Below, one piece after another: positions 25,571 to 33,764 of a DNA stretch of 54,917 bases (its first letter is position 1; each line of letters begins with the position of its first letter). The position numbers and the translations under genes are program-made. A model generated the notes under the pieces. That model was not told where the DNA came from and searched no databases. It saw nothing but the letters and a program-made list of their open reading frames with translations. The stretch is from Sharpea porci (GTDB lineage Bacteria; Bacillota_I; Bacilli_A; Erysipelotrichales; Coprobacillaceae): positions 1 to 54,917 of the forward strand of contig NZ_VUNM01000014.1 of the NCBI RefSeq assembly GCF_009695655.1, given 5' to 3'.

Positions 25571-25734
25571 TTCTTTTCACCTTCTTTATAATGTCCACAG
25601 GCTATATTGGCACATCCCTGACAGGCCTTAAAATCTGTTTGGCAGTCTTTAGGGGCTTTTGTATGTTTGTTTAAAAGATATGTACCGATATAAAGAATAA
25701 CAAGTAAAACAAACCAGATGATTGCATAAAGCAT
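25567..25734 (-). CDS. 55-residue membrane protein with four cysteines, inside the rnf operon
   Basis: The protein has one transmembrane helix (residues 3-21) and a short tail with C31, C38, C41 and C46 (C-x6-C-x2-C-x4-C, core ACQGCANIAC). Its ATG overlaps the rnfA stop by one base (TAATG) and its end overlaps rnfB by four, so it is tightly coupled to both. I do not know it from standard rnf operons. The layout, one N-terminal helix then a small Cys cluster, resembles NqrM, which helps build the iron centre between NqrD and NqrE, the homologues of RnfE and RnfA. It could also carry a cluster itself in place of the missing RnfB ferredoxin domain. Both roles are inference. FeoB-associated Cys-rich proteins look similar as well. 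Confidence 0.75.
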   Translation of the reverse strand: MLYAIIWFVLLVILYIGTYLLNKHTKAPKDCQTDFKACQGCANIACGHYKEGEKK

Positions 25735-26309
25735 TAGACAACACCTGCAATTCCCATAATGGCACAAGCCATAATACCTGCTGTAATTAGAGCTATTGGT
25801 GCGCCTTTAAATGATGTTGGTACATCTGCTATATCAAGTCTTTGACGTATTGTCGCAAAGATATAGATGACAATTAAGAAGCCCAATGGTACTGCAATAC
25901 CAGCTACAGCAGCTTCAAGTAAGTTATAATTTGCGGTAATATTATCTAAAGCTACACCAAGAACAGCGCAGTTTGTGGTTATGAGAGGAAGATAAACACC
26001 CATGGATTTATAGATATCCGGACTTGTTTTCTTTAAAAACATTTCCAAAAACTGCACCAATGATGCAATGACAAGAATAAATGTAATAAGATCCATATAG
26101 GTAATATCAAGTGGTACAAGGACATAATAATAAAGCAGCCAGGTAATAATAGATGACAAGAAAATAACAAAGATAACAGCAATTCCCATATTCAGAGCAT
26201 TCTTGGGATTCTTCGACAGTCCCATTAAGGGGCAAATTGCATAGAACTTCGAGAGAACGACATTATTGACAAATGTCAGGGCAATAAAAAGCCCAAAGAG
26301 CTTCATCAT
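25734..26309 (-). CDS. rnfA: RNF complex subunit A
   Basis: RnfA is a six-helix membrane subunit that with RnfE holds a [2Fe-2S] cluster in the membrane. The 191-residue protein has the family segments FVNNVVLSKFYAICPLMG and TTNCAVLGVALD, each with the conserved Cys. ATG overlaps the rnfE stop (ATGA). Length is normal. Confidence 0.95.
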   Translation of the reverse strand: MMKLFGLFIALTFVNNVVLSKFYAICPLMGLSKNPKNALNMGIAVIFVIFLSSIITWLLYYYVLVPLDITYMDLITFILVIASLVQFLEMFLKKTSPDIYKSMGVYLPLITTNCAVLGVALDNITANYNLLEAAVAGIAVPLGFLIVIYIFATIRQRLDIADVPTSFKGAPIALITAGIMACAIMGIAGVV

Positions 26310-26974
26310 TTCTTCACACTTCCCTTCTTCTCAAGATTCTCATCAACCTTGATTGCTTTCTTCATTTTACGGCTATTGATGAAGGCAAGAATACAGCCAA
26401 GGGTCAAGAAAGCACCGGCTGGTAATTTAAATAATGAAATCGCATAATCATCAAATAAATGCAGATCAAAGAAAACCTGTGTACTATTGAATGGATTATA
26501 GAATGATAATCCCCCTGTTCCAATGATTTGTCTGAAAAAGGCAATAATGAAGACAGCTAGCGTATAGCCAATCCCCATCCCCAGGCCATCAAGAATAGAA
26601 TCAAAAGGATGGTTCTTGCTTGCGAAACTTTCAGCCCTTCCAAGAATAATACAATTGACGACTATCAATGGGATAAAGACACCTAAACTTGTATAGAGCG
26701 AAGGTGTATAGGCATTCATTAGAAGCTGCACGCATTTCACAAGTGTGGCAATAATAATGATGAAGACGGGTATACGTATTTCATCAGGAATAATCTTACG
26801 TAATAGTGAAATGATGAAATTACTTGCCACTAAGACCACTGTAACAGCCATGCCCATTCCTATCGCATTAGTCAGTGAAGTGGAGATAGCGAGTGAAGAA
26901 CACATGCCTAGCATCATGACAAAAATAGGATTTTCTTTCCATATTCCATTGGTCAATATTTTAAGCTTTTTCAT
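26306..26974 (-). CDS. rnfE: RNF complex subunit E
   Basis: RnfE is the pseudo-symmetric partner of RnfA. The 222-residue protein has NPIFVMMLGMCSSLAIS and PLIVVNCIILGRAE, the cluster cysteines, and six helices. ATG at 26974 follows GGAGGGAGAAT; the open frame extends upstream through rnfG but this is not coding. The C-terminus is a Lys-rich tail. Confidence 0.95.
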   Translation of the reverse strand: MKKLKILTNGIWKENPIFVMMLGMCSSLAISTSLTNAIGMGMAVTVVLVASNFIISLLRKIIPDEIRIPVFIIIIATLVKCVQLLMNAYTPSLYTSLGVFIPLIVVNCIILGRAESFASKNHPFDSILDGLGMGIGYTLAVFIIAFFRQIIGTGGLSFYNPFNSTQVFFDLHLFDDYAISLFKLPAGAFLTLGCILAFINSRKMKKAIKVDENLEKKGSVKK

Positions 26975-26984
26975 ATTCTCCCTC

Positions 26985-27506
26985 CTACTTATAATGCTTT
27001 TGATAATGTGCGGTAGCCTGTTCAATACCTTTGACAACGGCTTTAGAAGAAATTGTTGCACCTGAAAGTGTATCAATGCCTGATCCAATTTGTTTCTTAT
27101 TAATACGATCAGCCATTTCTTTCGTCCCTACACGACTACCAAAGCCACTTGTCTCCGTAGTAACATCAATAGGTGAATAGCCTAAATACCGACCACTTTG
27201 ATCAAGAGCAACAAGATAAACAATATGACCACCATATCCAGGTGTAGAAATCTTATAAACATAGCCTTCTCGCTTCTCATCTTTTTTAGCTTCATAGATA
27301 TTCTCAATTAAAGGATATTCTTTATGATCAAAAGAAACAGATTGAAAGTGACTTTGTTTATAGATAGCATTAAGTTGTTTTGTTTCGGCTTCTTTTTGAG
27401 CCTGAGTGATAATCGGATGAGTGAGCTGGAAAACATAGCTCATAGCTCCAGCAGACAGTCCTGCAACAAGCGAAAGAAATAAAGCAAGCTTAATAATGAG
27501 CTTCAT
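26985..27506 (-). CDS. rnfG: RNF complex subunit G, covalent FMN carrier
   Basis: RnfG carries FMN bound to a threonine by ApbE. The 173-residue protein has an N-terminal anchor helix and the flavinylation motif SGAT(I) with acceptor Thr151 (chosen start). ATG at 27506 has AGGTG at good distance and overlaps rnfD by 17 bases. An upstream in-frame GTG is less likely. Confidence 0.94.
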   Translation of the reverse strand: MKLIIKLALFLSLVAGLSAGAMSYVFQLTHPIITQAQKEAETKQLNAIYKQSHFQSVSFDHKEYPLIENIYEAKKDEKREGYVYKISTPGYGGHIVYLVALDQSGRYLGYSPIDVTTETSGFGSRVGTKEMADRINKKQIGSGIDTLSGATISSKAVVKGIEQATAHYQKHYK

Positions 27507-28593
27507 AGATTTCACCTACTTTACTTTGTTTTGGTGGCTCTAAAGTCGTACTGACACCACCAATAATTCCTGTGCCCACACATAGTGCCACAAGAACAAT
27601 AATGAGCTGTTTTTTAAGATGTTGATTAGTTCGACCGAGGATGAGTGTATCAATCCAAGGTGTCAACATATTCATAATAAGGATGGAGAAAAGGACACCT
27701 TCAGGATAGTTGGCTTTTAAGCGAATCAGCATTGTCAGAAAGCCAAGACTGATGCCATAGATAATTTTACCTAGCGGTGAACTTGGTGAGGTAACAGGAT
27801 CGGTTGCCATCAAGATAGCCCCAAGCATCAGGCCACCAAGCATCAAGTGTCGTGCTATATTGACGCATGGATGAATGCCTAATACAAGCGCACTTACCAA
27901 AGCGAACAAGGCCACACTGCCAAGATAGCTAATTGTAATACGTGGATCATAGACATGGCGAAGTGCTAAAATAATACCGATGATTACCAATAGAATAATC
28001 AATCCTTCGCCAAGAGCTCCATCATGCATACCAAACAATAAATCACTTAATGAATAATGGAAAGCCGATGTTCCAAACCAATTTGTTTTTGCGAGAGCAG
28101 TAGCTGGCGTTGGGGATGTTGTTGCATCCACAAAGGATAAACTATTCGTCAGCTTTGAAGCAAAGGAAAGATGAACAACAACACGTCCTACAAGAGCTGG
28201 ATTAAAGATATTCTGACCAAAGCCCCCATAAACAAGCTTACCAAAGAATGTCGCAATAAAAGCACCAATAACTACAACATAATAAGGAGTACCAATAGGC
28301 AATGTCAGTGTAAAGATAATTGGAGTATTGAGACAGAATGAATCGGTAACAATACTTTTAAGTGGCTTTTGGTGAATAGAAGCCCATATGCCTTCCGTAA
28401 TAACAGCTGTCATAATCGCAAAGAAATACATGCCTAATGCTTTGAGACCATAATTGATATTATGGCGATATATCTGCATGATGATGGAAGCTATTGCAAG
28501 CGTTCCTTCAGCAATCAATAAATCACGCATGATGGTGGCTGTTGACTGAGGCTGACGATAGGCAGGCGTTGTGCGTTTCATTTTAATAATCAT
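27490..28593 (-). CDS. rnfD: RNF complex subunit D
   Basis: RnfD is a membrane subunit of the NqrB/RnfD family, with up to ten helices and normally a covalent FMN. The 367-residue protein has GGFGQNIFNPALVGRV and LMATDPVTSP. The expected flavin motif ([S/D]xxATP[L/M]) reads DATTSPTPATAL at 156-167, so the acceptor could be T162 or T165. AAGGAGG lies eight bases before an ATG overlapping rnfC by four bases. Confidence 0.93.
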   Translation of the reverse strand: MIIKMKRTTPAYRQPQSTATIMRDLLIAEGTLAIASIIMQIYRHNINYGLKALGMYFFAIMTAVITEGIWASIHQKPLKSIVTDSFCLNTPIIFTLTLPIGTPYYVVVIGAFIATFFGKLVYGGFGQNIFNPALVGRVVVHLSFASKLTNSLSFVDATTSPTPATALAKTNWFGTSAFHYSLSDLLFGMHDGALGEGLIILLVIIGIILALRHVYDPRITISYLGSVALFALVSALVLGIHPCVNIARHLMLGGLMLGAILMATDPVTSPSSPLGKIIYGISLGFLTMLIRLKANYPEGVLFSILIMNMLTPWIDTLILGRTNQHLKKQLIIVLVALCVGTGIIGGVSTTLEPPKQSKVGEIYEAHY

Positions 28594-29894
28594 GCTTTTT
28601 TCCTCCTTAAAGTCAGTCCATAGCGACGTTTGCCTTTTGCGACAAAATCCGTCACTTCAATTTTACTTGGACATATATAAGAACACATGCCGCACTCTAC
28701 ACAGCGCATAACATCGAGTTTACCTAATAAATCACTATCATTGGCCTTTTCTGCCTGCATAATCCGGACAGGCTGTAAATGCATGGGGCAATGTAATGTA
28801 CATTCACCACATTTAAGACATGCGACCGTATGTTCTTCCTGCTTCTTGAGAACGGTTATCGCATTCATATATTCAGAAATGACAAAACGGTCATTCATGA
28901 TTGAACGGCCCATCATCGGTCCTCCTGCTAGCACATAGCCTTCACCATCAGCCACATATCCACCTATAGCTTCAATGATTTCATGAACCGGTGTTCCTAC
29001 TCTTACATCAATATTTGTAGGATATTTAATACCATTGCCACTCACTGTCACAAGACGGGAAATAACAGGCATCCCTGTACGTATCCCCTGACTTAAGCTA
29101 ATAGCACTAGCGGCATTATCAACGATGACATGAGCTTCGCTAGGTAAGCGGTCATATGTACGTTTCGTGAGTGTTTCAATCAACAAGCGTTCCCATCCCA
29201 TTGGATAGACATCAGGCACTTGAGTGACAGTTATATGTTCATAGTTCTTCGCTGTAGCCTCTAATTTTGCATAGAGTTCTGGCTTACCAACCTTAATCGC
29301 AATAATAACTCTTTGAGCCTGTGCTGCTTTTCGAAAATACTCTGCCCCATCACATAGTGCTTGCGTCTGACGCATCATTTCATGATAGTCACTTGTGATA
29401 TAAGGTTCACACTCAACACCATTGATAATAATTGTATCAATATCTTTGACAGCCTCATATTTTTTGTAGGCAGGAAAGCCTGAACCACCCATACCAACAA
29501 TACCAAGCTGTTTGATTGCCTCAATGATATCCTGTTGTGTCATATGATCAGGGTCCTTGATATCAATAACTTTGACTTTCTCGTCTAGATGATTATTCGC
29601 AATAATCACATGGTTTTGTTGGCGCTTAGTCGCATGCATGCGCTTTTCTATTCCCGTAACTACGCCTGAAACAGTTGCATAAAGAGGTACATACATACTT
29701 TTGCGGAGTGCCAAAAGTGTCCCAATCTTCACTTCATCTCCTTCTTTAACACATATTTCAAAATCGGTTGCAGTTCCATCGACTAGTGGAATGGCAATCG
29801 TATCACCAACTGGACATTGTGCAATTTCTCCATGCATGGTCAAATCTTTATGACCTGCAAGGTGCACTCTCCCTTTGCCGGTAAACAATCCCAT
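28590..29894 (-). CDS. rnfC: RNF complex subunit C, NADH-binding
   Basis: RnfC carries the NAD(H) and FMN site and two 4Fe-4S clusters. The 434-residue protein has the flavoprotein region GMGGSGFPAYKKYE and YITSDYHEMM, then CLKCGECTLHCP and CVECGMCSYICP. Length is normal for clostridial RnfC. It is the first gene of the operon, with AAGGAGGGGG before ATG. Since RnfB is short, RnfC holds most of the recognisable cluster motifs. Confidence 0.96.
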   Translation of the reverse strand: MGLFTGKGRVHLAGHKDLTMHGEIAQCPVGDTIAIPLVDGTATDFEICVKEGDEVKIGTLLALRKSMYVPLYATVSGVVTGIEKRMHATKRQQNHVIIANNHLDEKVKVIDIKDPDHMTQQDIIEAIKQLGIVGMGGSGFPAYKKYEAVKDIDTIIINGVECEPYITSDYHEMMRQTQALCDGAEYFRKAAQAQRVIIAIKVGKPELYAKLEATAKNYEHITVTQVPDVYPMGWERLLIETLTKRTYDRLPSEAHVIVDNAASAISLSQGIRTGMPVISRLVTVSGNGIKYPTNIDVRVGTPVHEIIEAIGGYVADGEGYVLAGGPMMGRSIMNDRFVISEYMNAITVLKKQEEHTVACLKCGECTLHCPMHLQPVRIMQAEKANDSDLLGKLDVMRCVECGMCSYICPSKIEVTDFVAKGKRRYGLTLRRKKA

Positions 29895-29923
29895 ACAACC
29901 CCCTCCTTTTCACTATAAATATT

Positions 29924-29953
29924 ATTATAGCATTGAAATTAATAATCGTAAGG
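29924..29953 (-). promoter_or_regulatory. rnf operon promoter
   Basis: Extended -10 TGC-TATAAT (29924-29932, minus strand) with a poor -35 (TTACGA), 30 bases before rnfC. Confidence 0.6.
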
Positions 29954-29980
29954 GGTTACAGTAAGATTTATTTTTCACAA

Positions 29981-30004
29981 TAAAAGGAGAAGCTATGCTT
30001 CTCC
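29981..30004 (-). terminator. Terminator of rmuC
   Basis: On the minus strand GGAGAAGC-ATA-GCTTCTCC followed by TTTTATT; the rmuC stop is inside. Confidence 0.85.
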
Positions 30005-30922
30005 ATCATAGATTTGACCAATACGATCATCAATTTTATGAACTGAAATACCGAGTTCTCGATATTGTCTTTGTAACGTTTGTAAGGTGTTTTCTACTTT
30101 CTCATAACGATCACACATCCTTACACTATTCTCTTTTAAAGCAAGAATCTCCTTCTCTACTCTTTCTAAATTCTGTGAACGTTTGAAGTCTTTGGTAATA
30201 TTGATGAGTGTAAAAGCAACACCCATTAAAGTAGAAGGTGATGTAATAAGAACATGGGCTTTATGCGCCTCGTCAATAAGACTGCTCTCTTCTTGACAGA
30301 TATAGAGATAAATGGCTTCACTTGGAATAAACATCAGCGCTTCTTCAACAGTATCCTCATTGATATATTTTGAAGCAATATCATGAATATGTTTTTTCAC
30401 ATCCTGACGAAATGCCTTCTTTGCATCTTGGTTATTATCAATCTGAGCAAAGTGATCGACAGGAAATTTACTATCGATAGCGAGTATTCTATCACTCCCT
30501 GGAATATGTAATGCCGCATCAACAATCCTTCCATTACTAAGATGATATTGTGTCTCGTAGATGGATTCACTTTCGCCAAAATAAAGTGATAATAAATGAT
30601 AAAGCGTATATTCACCAAAATTACCGCGTTTCTTATTATTGACCATAATATTGTTCATGGCATTCACACTTGTCGCAATACGACTAAGTTTAGCATCAGA
30701 AACACCAAGATATTCTCTTGTTTTCATTGTTTCCGAAAGAATCATCGCAAAGCTTTTTTCATAAGCTTCTTTATTGGCTTTGTCTTCTAATAAAGTACGG
30801 GTATTGTCTTCAATTCCCTTTTCAATTCTTGAAAGCTCTCTTGTGTGATCCTTTTTCAATAAATTCATCAACAACAATACAATCACAATACCAAATCCAA
30901 CAACAATCAATATATTCGTCAT
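29993..30922 (-). CDS. rmuC: RmuC-family DNA-recombination protein
   Basis: RmuC limits recombination at inverted repeats and has a nuclease-like fold. The 309-residue protein has an N-terminal helix (3-21), a coiled coil, and the core motifs KKRGNFGEYTLYHLL, RILAIDSKFP and MFIPSEAIYLY. It is shorter than E. coli RmuC (about 475), as usual in Bacillota. GGGAGGAATCAT before ATG sets the start. A terminator-like hairpin separates it from the upstream gene with no room for a promoter. Confidence 0.9.
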   Translation of the reverse strand: MTNILIVVGFGIVIVLLLMNLLKKDHTRELSRIEKGIEDNTRTLLEDKANKEAYEKSFAMILSETMKTREYLGVSDAKLSRIATSVNAMNNIMVNNKKRGNFGEYTLYHLLSLYFGESESIYETQYHLSNGRIVDAALHIPGSDRILAIDSKFPVDHFAQIDNNQDAKKAFRQDVKKHIHDIASKYINEDTVEEALMFIPSEAIYLYICQEESSLIDEAHKAHVLITSPSTLMGVAFTLINITKDFKRSQNLERVEKEILALKENSVRMCDRYEKVENTLQTLQRQYRELGISVHKIDDRIGQIYDGEA

Positions 30923-30936
30923 ATGATTCCTCCCGA

Positions 30937-30963
30937 CAAAAACCGATAGCTTTCGCTACCGGT
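30937..30963 (-). terminator. Terminator-like hairpin between the TrmA-like gene and rmuC
   Basis: On the minus strand ACCGGTAGC-GAAA-GCTATCGGT followed by TTTTTG, then GGGAGG of rmuC after a few bases. rmuC must be read by passing it. Confidence 0.8.
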
Positions 30964-30964
30964 A

Positions 30965-32275
30965 CTACTTTCTGATAAGTTTAACTACAGATCTTACTCT
31001 TGCGGTATAAGGTTCATGATCTAGTGCTATATATTGATCAAGCTTATAACGTTTTGATAATGCAGTAATGGTTTTAGCAGCTGTAGCGACATTATCTGAG
31101 ATAAAGATAATGGATGGTATCAGTGATTTAATGATGGATTCTTGTAAATCTTCATCAAGTGCTTCTTTATTGAGATGAATGAGCAATGTATCAAAGTCAT
31201 TCTTCTTGCTTTGATAAGTGAATTCCTCAACAACATCGCCCTTCGCAAACATCTTATTCATCATCCCATTCTTAAGTGCATTTCTATTTGCATCTTCAAC
31301 ATGCCAGCTTTCATCCTCAAGTGCAACAGTATCATTCTCTAGTTCTGACTCAATAATCCCATTACCAGCATAGAGCGATAACAACAAGTCTTCTTTTTTC
31401 ATCAGGCGTTTAAGTACTTCGAGAAGTTTTAAATCCATCACTGGATTCTCTAAGATATCACTTTTAATAGAAAGTGCATATTCATGTTCACCAAGATGAT
31501 AAGTCTGTAAATGATCACCATAGATACGTTTATACCCTTTTTCTTCAAATTCCTGATATTTTGCCGTATTCACAGTATAATAAACGCTTGATACATGAGG
31601 AAGTTTTTCAATTTCATCACTAGCATTCTTCTTAATACCATCAGTACCTGTCACAAAGACAATGGACAATGTTTCTTCAACCTGTTTAATCATAATGAAA
31701 CGTAACCCTCTTTGCAGCCGGTCATTATAGTCACGACAGTTATATTTATTTAAGATATCTTCGATGGATACTAAAGTTTCATTGATGATATCTGTCTGTA
31801 AGAAACAGTGGTTCATGAATGTAAAGTATCGATTGCCTCGCTGATAGACCCCGATAGCGAGCTTTCCTTTATAAAATCCAATTGGAAAGCCAATTTCATG
31901 ACGATAACCAGTTGGTGTTGTTGATTCAATAACTGGTTTAAGATCGATTGTATCTAAATCGATATCAGTATATTTTGTAAGAGATTCCTTAATCATCTCA
32001 CGTTTATAATTTAATTGATCATTATAGCGCATATGCATAAATGCACAGCCCAGGCAATTTCTTGATTCACGACATGGTGAAGGAATACGCTGAGATGACT
32101 TCTTATAGAACTTGACAATATGTCCAAGCATATAGCGTCTTTCTTCCTTATCGATTTGTATATCGACTTCATCCCCAACAAGCCCCTGGCTTACAAAACA
32201 AATTTTCTTTTTGATATAACAGATTCCTTCTCCATTAATACCTAGTCCTTTAATAGTCACTCTTTCGATACGCAT
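30965..32275 (-). CDS. TrmA/RlmD-family protein with lost catalytic residues
   Basis: The 436-residue protein has the RlmD architecture: TRAM domain (1-55), 4Fe-4S cysteines C68, C74, C77 (C-x5-C-x2-C) and C157, a central domain, and a Rossmann methyltransferase domain from about 290. Key catalytic residues are missing. The nucleophile motif (V/I)SCNPxT reads FISDNVAT (391-398), with Asp394 for Cys. The DPPRxG motif reads LIHLNKEA (365-372). The general-base region PHTxHVE reads PYTARVR (422-428), with Arg for Glu. The SAM loop is weak (SLYAGNGIIE, 300-309). It may bind RNA without methylating it. GGAGGAAGTT precedes ATG; the frame is intact. Confidence 0.8.
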   Translation of the reverse strand: MRIERVTIKGLGINGEGICYIKKKICFVSQGLVGDEVDIQIDKEERRYMLGHIVKFYKKSSQRIPSPCRESRNCLGCAFMHMRYNDQLNYKREMIKESLTKYTDIDLDTIDLKPVIESTTPTGYRHEIGFPIGFYKGKLAIGVYQRGNRYFTFMNHCFLQTDIINETLVSIEDILNKYNCRDYNDRLQRGLRFIMIKQVEETLSIVFVTGTDGIKKNASDEIEKLPHVSSVYYTVNTAKYQEFEEKGYKRIYGDHLQTYHLGEHEYALSIKSDILENPVMDLKLLEVLKRLMKKEDLLLSLYAGNGIIESELENDTVALEDESWHVEDANRNALKNGMMNKMFAKGDVVEEFTYQSKKNDFDTLLIHLNKEALDEDLQESIIKSLIPSIIFISDNVATAAKTITALSKRYKLDQYIALDHEPYTARVRSVVKLIRK

Positions 32276-32346
32276 AACTTCCTCCTCAAATCTTCTATTC
32301 TCTCAAGACTATATCACATTTTAAGTCTTTAAAGAAATATTTTAGC

Positions 32347-32371
32347 GAAAAGAAAAGAAGAACTATTCTTC
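32347..32371 (-). terminator. Terminator of the CNNM/CorC gene
   Basis: On the minus strand GAAGAA-TAG-TTCTTC followed by TTTTCTTTTC. The stem is short; the stop is in the loop. Confidence 0.55.
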
Positions 32372-33652
32372 GTCCTTCTTCTCTTGTTGTATTTCTAATA
32401 CTAATTCCGTAATACGATTATTCACAACTTTACGTATTGTAAATGTGCAACAATCAATCGTCACCTTTTCTCCTTCTTCCGGTGTCCCATTCACTTCACC
32501 AAGCACCAAGCCACCAATGGATTCAAAGTCTTCTGTCTCAAAATTCGTTCCACATGTTTCATTGACTTCATCAATATCTACAGAACCATCAAGAATATAT
32601 TTATGTGGACCAATTTCATGAATGACTTTTGACGAATCATCATCATATTCATCATCAATTTCACCAACAATCTCTTCAACAATATCCTCCATTGAAACAA
32701 TTCCACTCATAATACCATATTCATCAAGAACAATAGCGAGGGAAACATGTTCTTTACGCATTTTCGCAAAGACATCATTAATAGGATTGAATTCATAAAC
32801 AAAGAATGGCTGACGCATATAGCTCTTTATTCTAAAATTCTCACGATCTACACCAAGTGCCATCAATAGATCCTTGACATTTAAGACCCCTATGAAACGA
32901 TCCAAGTCATCGGAATGAACAGGAATACGTGAGAACTGATTCACTCTCAGGACATTCATTAATTCATCATATGTGACATCATCTTCCACAAAAGCTACTT
33001 TAATACGAGGTGTCATAATTTCTCTAATTTCTGTATCACCAAATTCAAAGACATTATGCAGCATTTCTTTTTCTTCATCTTCAAGCACGCCTTCTTCATG
33101 ACTGACATTGACTATCGTCTTTAAGTCATCTTCAGTCATTGTTGGTCCTTGATCCTGTTGATCGCCCAAAAGCTTAATAATGCCTCTTGAAATAGCTGTC
33201 AAAAGAATAACAACGGGGGTAAATAATATGCGATTAGCCCTCAAGATCTTACATGTCGCAAGAGAAATGGACTCCGCCGAATTGCTTGCCATTGTCTTAG
33301 GAGTTATTTCCCCAAAAACAAGAATAACCAATGTTACAACACCTGTCGCAATCGCTACACCAATTCCCTGATTGCCTAAAAAGCTAATCACAAATGATGT
33401 TGTCAAAGCTGAAGCTGCTGTATTGACAATATTGTTTCCTACAAGAATCGTGCTTAATAGCTTATCAGAATCTTGTAGTAGCTCATCCACAATCTGCGCA
33501 CGTGCCTGTTTCGGATCACTGTCATCTTCTGCTCTTGTTTTAATACGAATCTTGCTGACAGACATGAACGCTGTCTCAGTTGAAGAATAGAATGCCGATA
33601 AGCCAATTAATATAATAAATATCACTAACATTGATATCTGACTCGAGTCCAA
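32363..33652 (-). CDS. CNNM/HlyC-CorC family membrane protein with CBS domains
   Basis: The protein is a probable Mg2+ (or other divalent cation) exporter of the CNNM/CorC family. It has a DUF21 membrane domain (about 1-180, with SAFYSSTETAFMS and VFGEITPKTMA), two CBS domains (about 195-320, including IMTPRI and VLDEYGIMSGIVSMEDIVEEIVG) and a C-terminal CorC domain. A TTG at 33652 is chosen, preceded by AAAGGAG at 12 bases. An in-frame ATG at 33718 overlaps the promoter -35 and cannot be transcribed. Length with this start is 429 residues. Confidence 0.88.
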   Translation of the reverse strand: MDSSQISMLVIFIILIGLSAFYSSTETAFMSVSKIRIKTRAEDDSDPKQARAQIVDELLQDSDKLLSTILVGNNIVNTAASALTTSFVISFLGNQGIGVAIATGVVTLVILVFGEITPKTMASNSAESISLATCKILRANRILFTPVVILLTAISRGIIKLLGDQQDQGPTMTEDDLKTIVNVSHEEGVLEDEEKEMLHNVFEFGDTEIREIMTPRIKVAFVEDDVTYDELMNVLRVNQFSRIPVHSDDLDRFIGVLNVKDLLMALGVDRENFRIKSYMRQPFFVYEFNPINDVFAKMRKEHVSLAIVLDEYGIMSGIVSMEDIVEEIVGEIDDEYDDDSSKVIHEIGPHKYILDGSVDIDEVNETCGTNFETEDFESIGGLVLGEVNGTPEEGEKVTIDCCTFTIRKVVNNRITELVLEIQQEKKDEE

Positions 33653-33694
33653 AATAATGATTATCTCCTTTAAATTGAATTTCTTTTCTTCCCA

Positions 33695-33723
33695 ATTATA
33701 GCAAATATCCCTATTCATGTAAA
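33695..33723 (-). promoter_or_regulatory. Promoter of the CNNM/CorC gene
   Basis: TTTACA (33718-33723, minus strand), 17 bases, TGC-TATAAT (-10 at 33695-33700). The -35 lies inside the T-rich arm of the previous gene's terminator. Confidence 0.8.
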
Positions 33724-33761
33724 ATAAAGAAAGCCCGTATAGGCTTTCTTTATTTTACATG
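33716..33761 (-). terminator. Long perfect inverted-repeat terminator of the BTAD regulator gene
   Basis: A perfect 20-bp inverted repeat (CATGTAAAATAAAGAAAGCC and its complement) surrounds the loop CGTATA. The stem is GC-rich at the tip and T-rich at the 3' side, so it acts on the minus strand and could act on both. Confidence 0.85.
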
Positions 33762-33764
33762 CTC

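Noticed and set aside
33653-33718. N-terminal extension of the CorC-like protein
   Set aside because: The extension contains the -10 and touches the -35; translation must start downstream.
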